Assembly: GCF_000381545.1 (NCBI RefSeq)
Contig: NZ_KB906673.1
Span: forward strand, 434,001 to 498,000
Reading direction: 5' to 3'
Length of the DNA stretch: 64,000 bases
Source of the DNA: Rhodonellum psychrophilum GCM71 = DSM 17998
GTDB lineage: Bacteria > Bacteroidota > Bacteroidia > Cytophagales > Cyclobacteriaceae
The notes under the pieces were generated by a model. It did not search any database and had not been told where the DNA came from. It was given only the letters and a program-made list of their open reading frames with translations. Both the position numbers and the translations under genes were made by a program. Numbering within the stretch: the stretch's first letter is position 1; every line of letters begins with the position of its first letter. Positions 61,325 to 64,000 of the stretch are shown one piece after another.

Positions 61325-64000
61325 GTGAAAAATTTTAAACTTTTACCGAATACATTTTTTAAGGTAACCTGGATTTTTTTTGGGTTGGTAATGATTATGT
61401 TTTTTAATTTAAGTGCATTGGCCCAAACGGATAGCATACCCTTCAGTGCAAGCGGGACTTTTACGGTACCCCATGGTGTCACCTCCATTCAAGTACAGGT
61501 TTGGGGAGGCGGTGGAGGTGGTGGATTTAATAATAATCCAAATGCAAATAGACCGGGCGGTGGCGGAGGCGGAGGTGGATTTTCGCAATCAAATAATTTC
61601 GCAGTTACTCCAGGAGAAAATATTCCTTTTACTATAGGTATTGGGGGATTAGGTGCAACAACTACAATTGCTATTAACGGATCCCCGAGTGTTTTTGGAA
61701 GCCTAATCGGAAATGGAGGTGTTGGAGGTCAAGGAGGAAATGGTGGTTTAGGCGGAACGAGCACTGGTGGAATAATTAATTCAGCTGGAGGGAATGGTGC
61801 AAGTGCCTCGGGTGCAAATAATGGAGGTGGAGGTGGAGGGGCGGCTGGAAATTTAACAGCGATCGGAGGAGCTGGCCAAGGTACAAACAATGGAATAGGT
61901 GGTGCTGGAGGAGGTGGAATAAATGGTGGTGGATCAGGAGGAAATGGAGGCGATAATAATTTTTCAGGAATAAATGGAATCGTACCTGGTGGCGGTGGCG
62001 GTGGAGAAGGTGGCAATGGCACTCGAGGTGGTAATGGCGGTAACGGAAGAATTGTCGTAACATGGACCTGTCCTTCTCCTGTTTTGACTTCAGGTATAGG
62101 TTCCAATAGTCAGACGGTTTGTATTGGAACACCTATCAATAACATTACTTATGTCATCGGTGGTGCTTATGATGTGACCTTTTCTGGTTTGCCTGATGGC
62201 GTAACGGGAATTTACAACAATGGGAATGTCACATTGTCGGGTACGCCCACAGTAGGTGGTACTTTCCCATATACAATCACTCCAGTAGATGGATGTGAAA
62301 TCAATATGGTATATGGATCAATCTCGGTTACCCCAGACAATACTGCGGGGACGATCACACAGAATACTTTTTGTGCGGGTTCGCCTTTACCAAATGATGT
62401 ATTCCAGCCGACAACCGGTGCTACCGGTTTGGGGACTCCAACTGGTCTTCCCGCAGGAGTAAGTGTTCAATTGATTTCCAATGAAATTGTTTTTACGGGC
62501 ACACCAACCCAATCTGGATCTTTTCCTTATTCTATCCCCTTGACCGGTGGGTGTGGAAATGTATTTGCAACTGGCACCTTAATCATCAATGATGTCGCTG
62601 TCGTTGATAACCCTGCATTGGCCGGACAGACTGTTTGTGTGGGTTCGCCTTTCACTCCCATCTCCATTAATACTGGTTTTGGCTTTACTTATCAATGGTA
62701 TCTTAACACCTCAGCATCAAACACCGGAGGAACTGCCATCGCTGCTGCGATATCAGAAATTTACCTCCCCACTTCTGGTACAGTTGGAACTTCCTATTAC
62801 TATGTGGAGGTATCTGGAGTCTGTGGAAATGTAGTGAAAAGTCCGGTTTCTGGAGCTCTTGTGGTCATTCCTGGAAATACGGCAAGTGCGTCATCTGGTT
62901 CTCCAACGGTATGTATCAACCAACCCATTCCGAATATCAACCACACTACTACCGGAGCAACAGGAATTGGTACACCAATTGGACTGCCCTCGGGCGTTAA
63001 CGCGATCTGGAATGCAGGAGGGATTACCATCAGTGGAACGCCGAGCCAGTCTGGTCTTTTCAATTATAGCATTCCTTTGACAGGAGGCTGTGGTACGGCT
63101 AGTGCAACAGGGACGATTACAGTGAATGCCTTACCCGCCATTACAAGCCAAAATACCCCGACGCAGGCGGTCTGCATCAATTCAGCTTTTGGAGAATTGT
63201 CCATTCCACAGGAAACCGGCCTTACTTATCAATGGTTTAGAAATACTAACGCCTTAAATACAGGGGGGACCTCCATCCCAGGAGCAACGTCAGTGACTTT
63301 TATACCTCCTGCAAATACAGTGGGAACTTTGTATTATTATGTCCAAGTTTCAGGAGCATGTGGTCTTCCGGTACCAAGTGAAGTTTCAGGTGCCCAAGTT
63401 GTATATCCTTTGCCTATAATTGCTTTTGATTCACAGCCTAGCGGCAGTTTCTGCGTGGATGTGGATGTTGTTTACACCACCCAGCCGGGTCAATCCAATT
63501 ATGTTTGGACGCTTCCTGGAGTCGCCGGAACAGATTATACAATTTCCGCTGGAGGCGGTCAATCAGATAATTCCATTACCGTTCGCTGGTTAACCCCGGG
63601 TTCCAAATCCCTGGCAGTCAAATATACAAACGGAAATGGTTGTACCGCGGCCAGCCCAGTTTCCTCCAATAACCTCACCATTCAAAGGAATACCTTTTCC
63701 GCATCTATTCCGACACTTCCAAGTGTCTGTGTGAATACGGAGCTATCCGCAGTGACAATCAATACTACCTTAGCCACTGGAATAGGAACTCCCACGGGAT
63801 TGCCTCCTGGAGTGACCGTTTCATTTTCAGGAAATTCCATTTCCATTGGAGGTACACCGACAACTGCCGGAACATTTAATTACAGTATACCTTTGACAGG
63901 AGGTTGCGGAACAGTGAACGCAACGGGCACCTTAGTGGTAACTCCAGTGTATGAAATACGGACAACAACCTCCGTATCCCCGAGTTTTGGTGGGGGAGCG
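61325..64000 (+). CDS. Third glycine-rich / Ig-like giant surface protein (partial, GTG start)
   Basis: An open frame from GTG 61325 to the window edge, 892 codons without a stop. GTG gives a clean signal peptide, (V/M)KNFKLLPNTFF then a hydrophobic core ending NLSALAQ; no in-frame ATG precedes the core. The order is a glycine-rich domain (about 36-249, opening FSASGTFTVPHGVTSIQVQV), two He_PIG-like domains, Ig-like, He_PIG, Ig-like, PKD-like (TTQPGQSNYVWTLPG) and He_PIG at the edge. The domains match those of the gene at 45570 closely, so the T9SS sorting domain is expected beyond the window. Confidence 0.85.
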   Translation, partial: MKNFKLLPNTFFKVTWIFFGLVMIMFFNLSALAQTDSIPFSASGTFTVPHGVTSIQVQVWGGGGGGGFNNNPNANRPGGGGGGGGFSQSNNFAVTPGENIPFTIGIGGLGATTTIAINGSPSVFGSLIGNGGVGGQGGNGGLGGTSTGGIINSAGGNGASASGANNGGGGGGAAGNLTAIGGAGQGTNNGIGGAGGGGINGGGSGGNGGDNNFSGINGIVPGGGGGGEGGNGTRGGNGGNGRIVVTWTCPSPVLTSGIGSNSQTVCIGTPINNITYVIGGAYDVTFSGLPDGVTGIYNNGNVTLSGTPTVGGTFPYTITPVDGCEINMVYGSISVTPDNTAGTITQNTFCAGSPLPNDVFQPTTGATGLGTPTGLPAGVSVQLISNEIVFTGTPTQSGSFPYSIPLTGGCGNVFATGTLIINDVAVVDNPALAGQTVCVGSPFTPISINTGFGFTYQWYLNTSASNTGGTAIAAAISEIYLPTSGTVGTSYYYVEVSGVCGNVVKSPVSGALVVIPGNTASASSGSPTVCINQPIPNINHTTTGATGIGTPIGLPSGVNAIWNAGGITISGTPSQSGLFNYSIPLTGGCGTASATGTITVNALPAITSQNTPTQAVCINSAFGELSIPQETGLTYQWFRNTNALNTGGTSIPGATSVTFIPPANTVGTLYYYVQVSGACGLPVPSEVSGAQVVYPLPIIAFDSQPSGSFCVDVDVVYTTQPGQSNYVWTLPGVAGTDYTISAGGGQSDNSITVRWLTPGSKSLAVKYTNGNGCTAASPVSSNNLTIQRNTFSASIPTLPSVCVNTELSAVTINTTLATGIGTPTGLPPGVTVSFSGNSISIGGTPTTAGTFNYSIPLTGGCGTVNATGTLVVTPVYEIRTTTSVSPSFGGGA

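Overview
The window is chromosomal DNA of a member of the Bacteroidota, most likely order Cytophagales, family Cyclobacteriaceae (Algoriphagus/Belliella-like). This rests on the TTG / TAnnTTTG promoters, two type IX secretion (T9SS) components plus T9SS-sorted giant surface proteins, a Rho factor with a large disordered insertion, an AccD without zinc-ribbon cysteines, and many families that are mostly Bacteroidota-specific. The family-level placement comes from remembered homologues and was not searched.

Layout. 1-9 kb: end of a cation/proton antiporter, ferrochelatase, an MFS transporter, a UPF0316 protein, a PorE-like T9SS lipoprotein, a small conserved protein and a two-gene iron-sulfur electron-transfer operon, then tRNA-Phe. 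9.4-12.5 kb: an ECF sigma factor / membrane regulator / DUF4252 operon and a secreted protein. 12.7-25 kb, mainly minus strand: a pseudouridine synthase with a repetitive disordered N-terminus; an operon of an arginase-like protein, cytochrome b5-like protein, sugar kinase and MurQ; nqrF; accD; then cstA (+), an outer-membrane barrel protein, a secreted orphan and a Rof-like antiterminator gene. 25-30 kb: the rimP-nusA-infB operon. 30.5-36 kb: the mreB-mreC-mreD-mrdA-rodA shape operon. 36-39 kb: an HD hydrolase next to a Pycsar-type membrane effector, and a conserved hypothetical. 39-45 kb: ferredoxin, tdk, porZ, recO, rho. 45.5-64 kb: three consecutive very large secreted proteins built from glycine-rich, Ig-like and PKD-like modules. 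Two end in T9SS C-terminal domains and the third runs off the window.

Most notable signals. (1) A dispersed, non-coding repeat family of about 134-225 bp, with at least eight diverged copies (A-H) in both orientations and terminal inverted repeats AACCCG...CGGGTT. Every copy lies just downstream of a stop codon, and in three places the repeat overlaps the stop codon of its neighbour. (2) A PycTM (DUF5706) membrane effector paired with an HD-domain hydrolase and no cyclase gene nearby. (3) A cluster of glycine-rich giant adhesin-like proteins. (4) A 63-nt G-free leader just before rho, consistent with a Rho-utilisation site for autoregulation, in a window that also encodes a Rof-like Rho inhibitor. 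Everything here was read by eye from sequence; no database search or computation was run.
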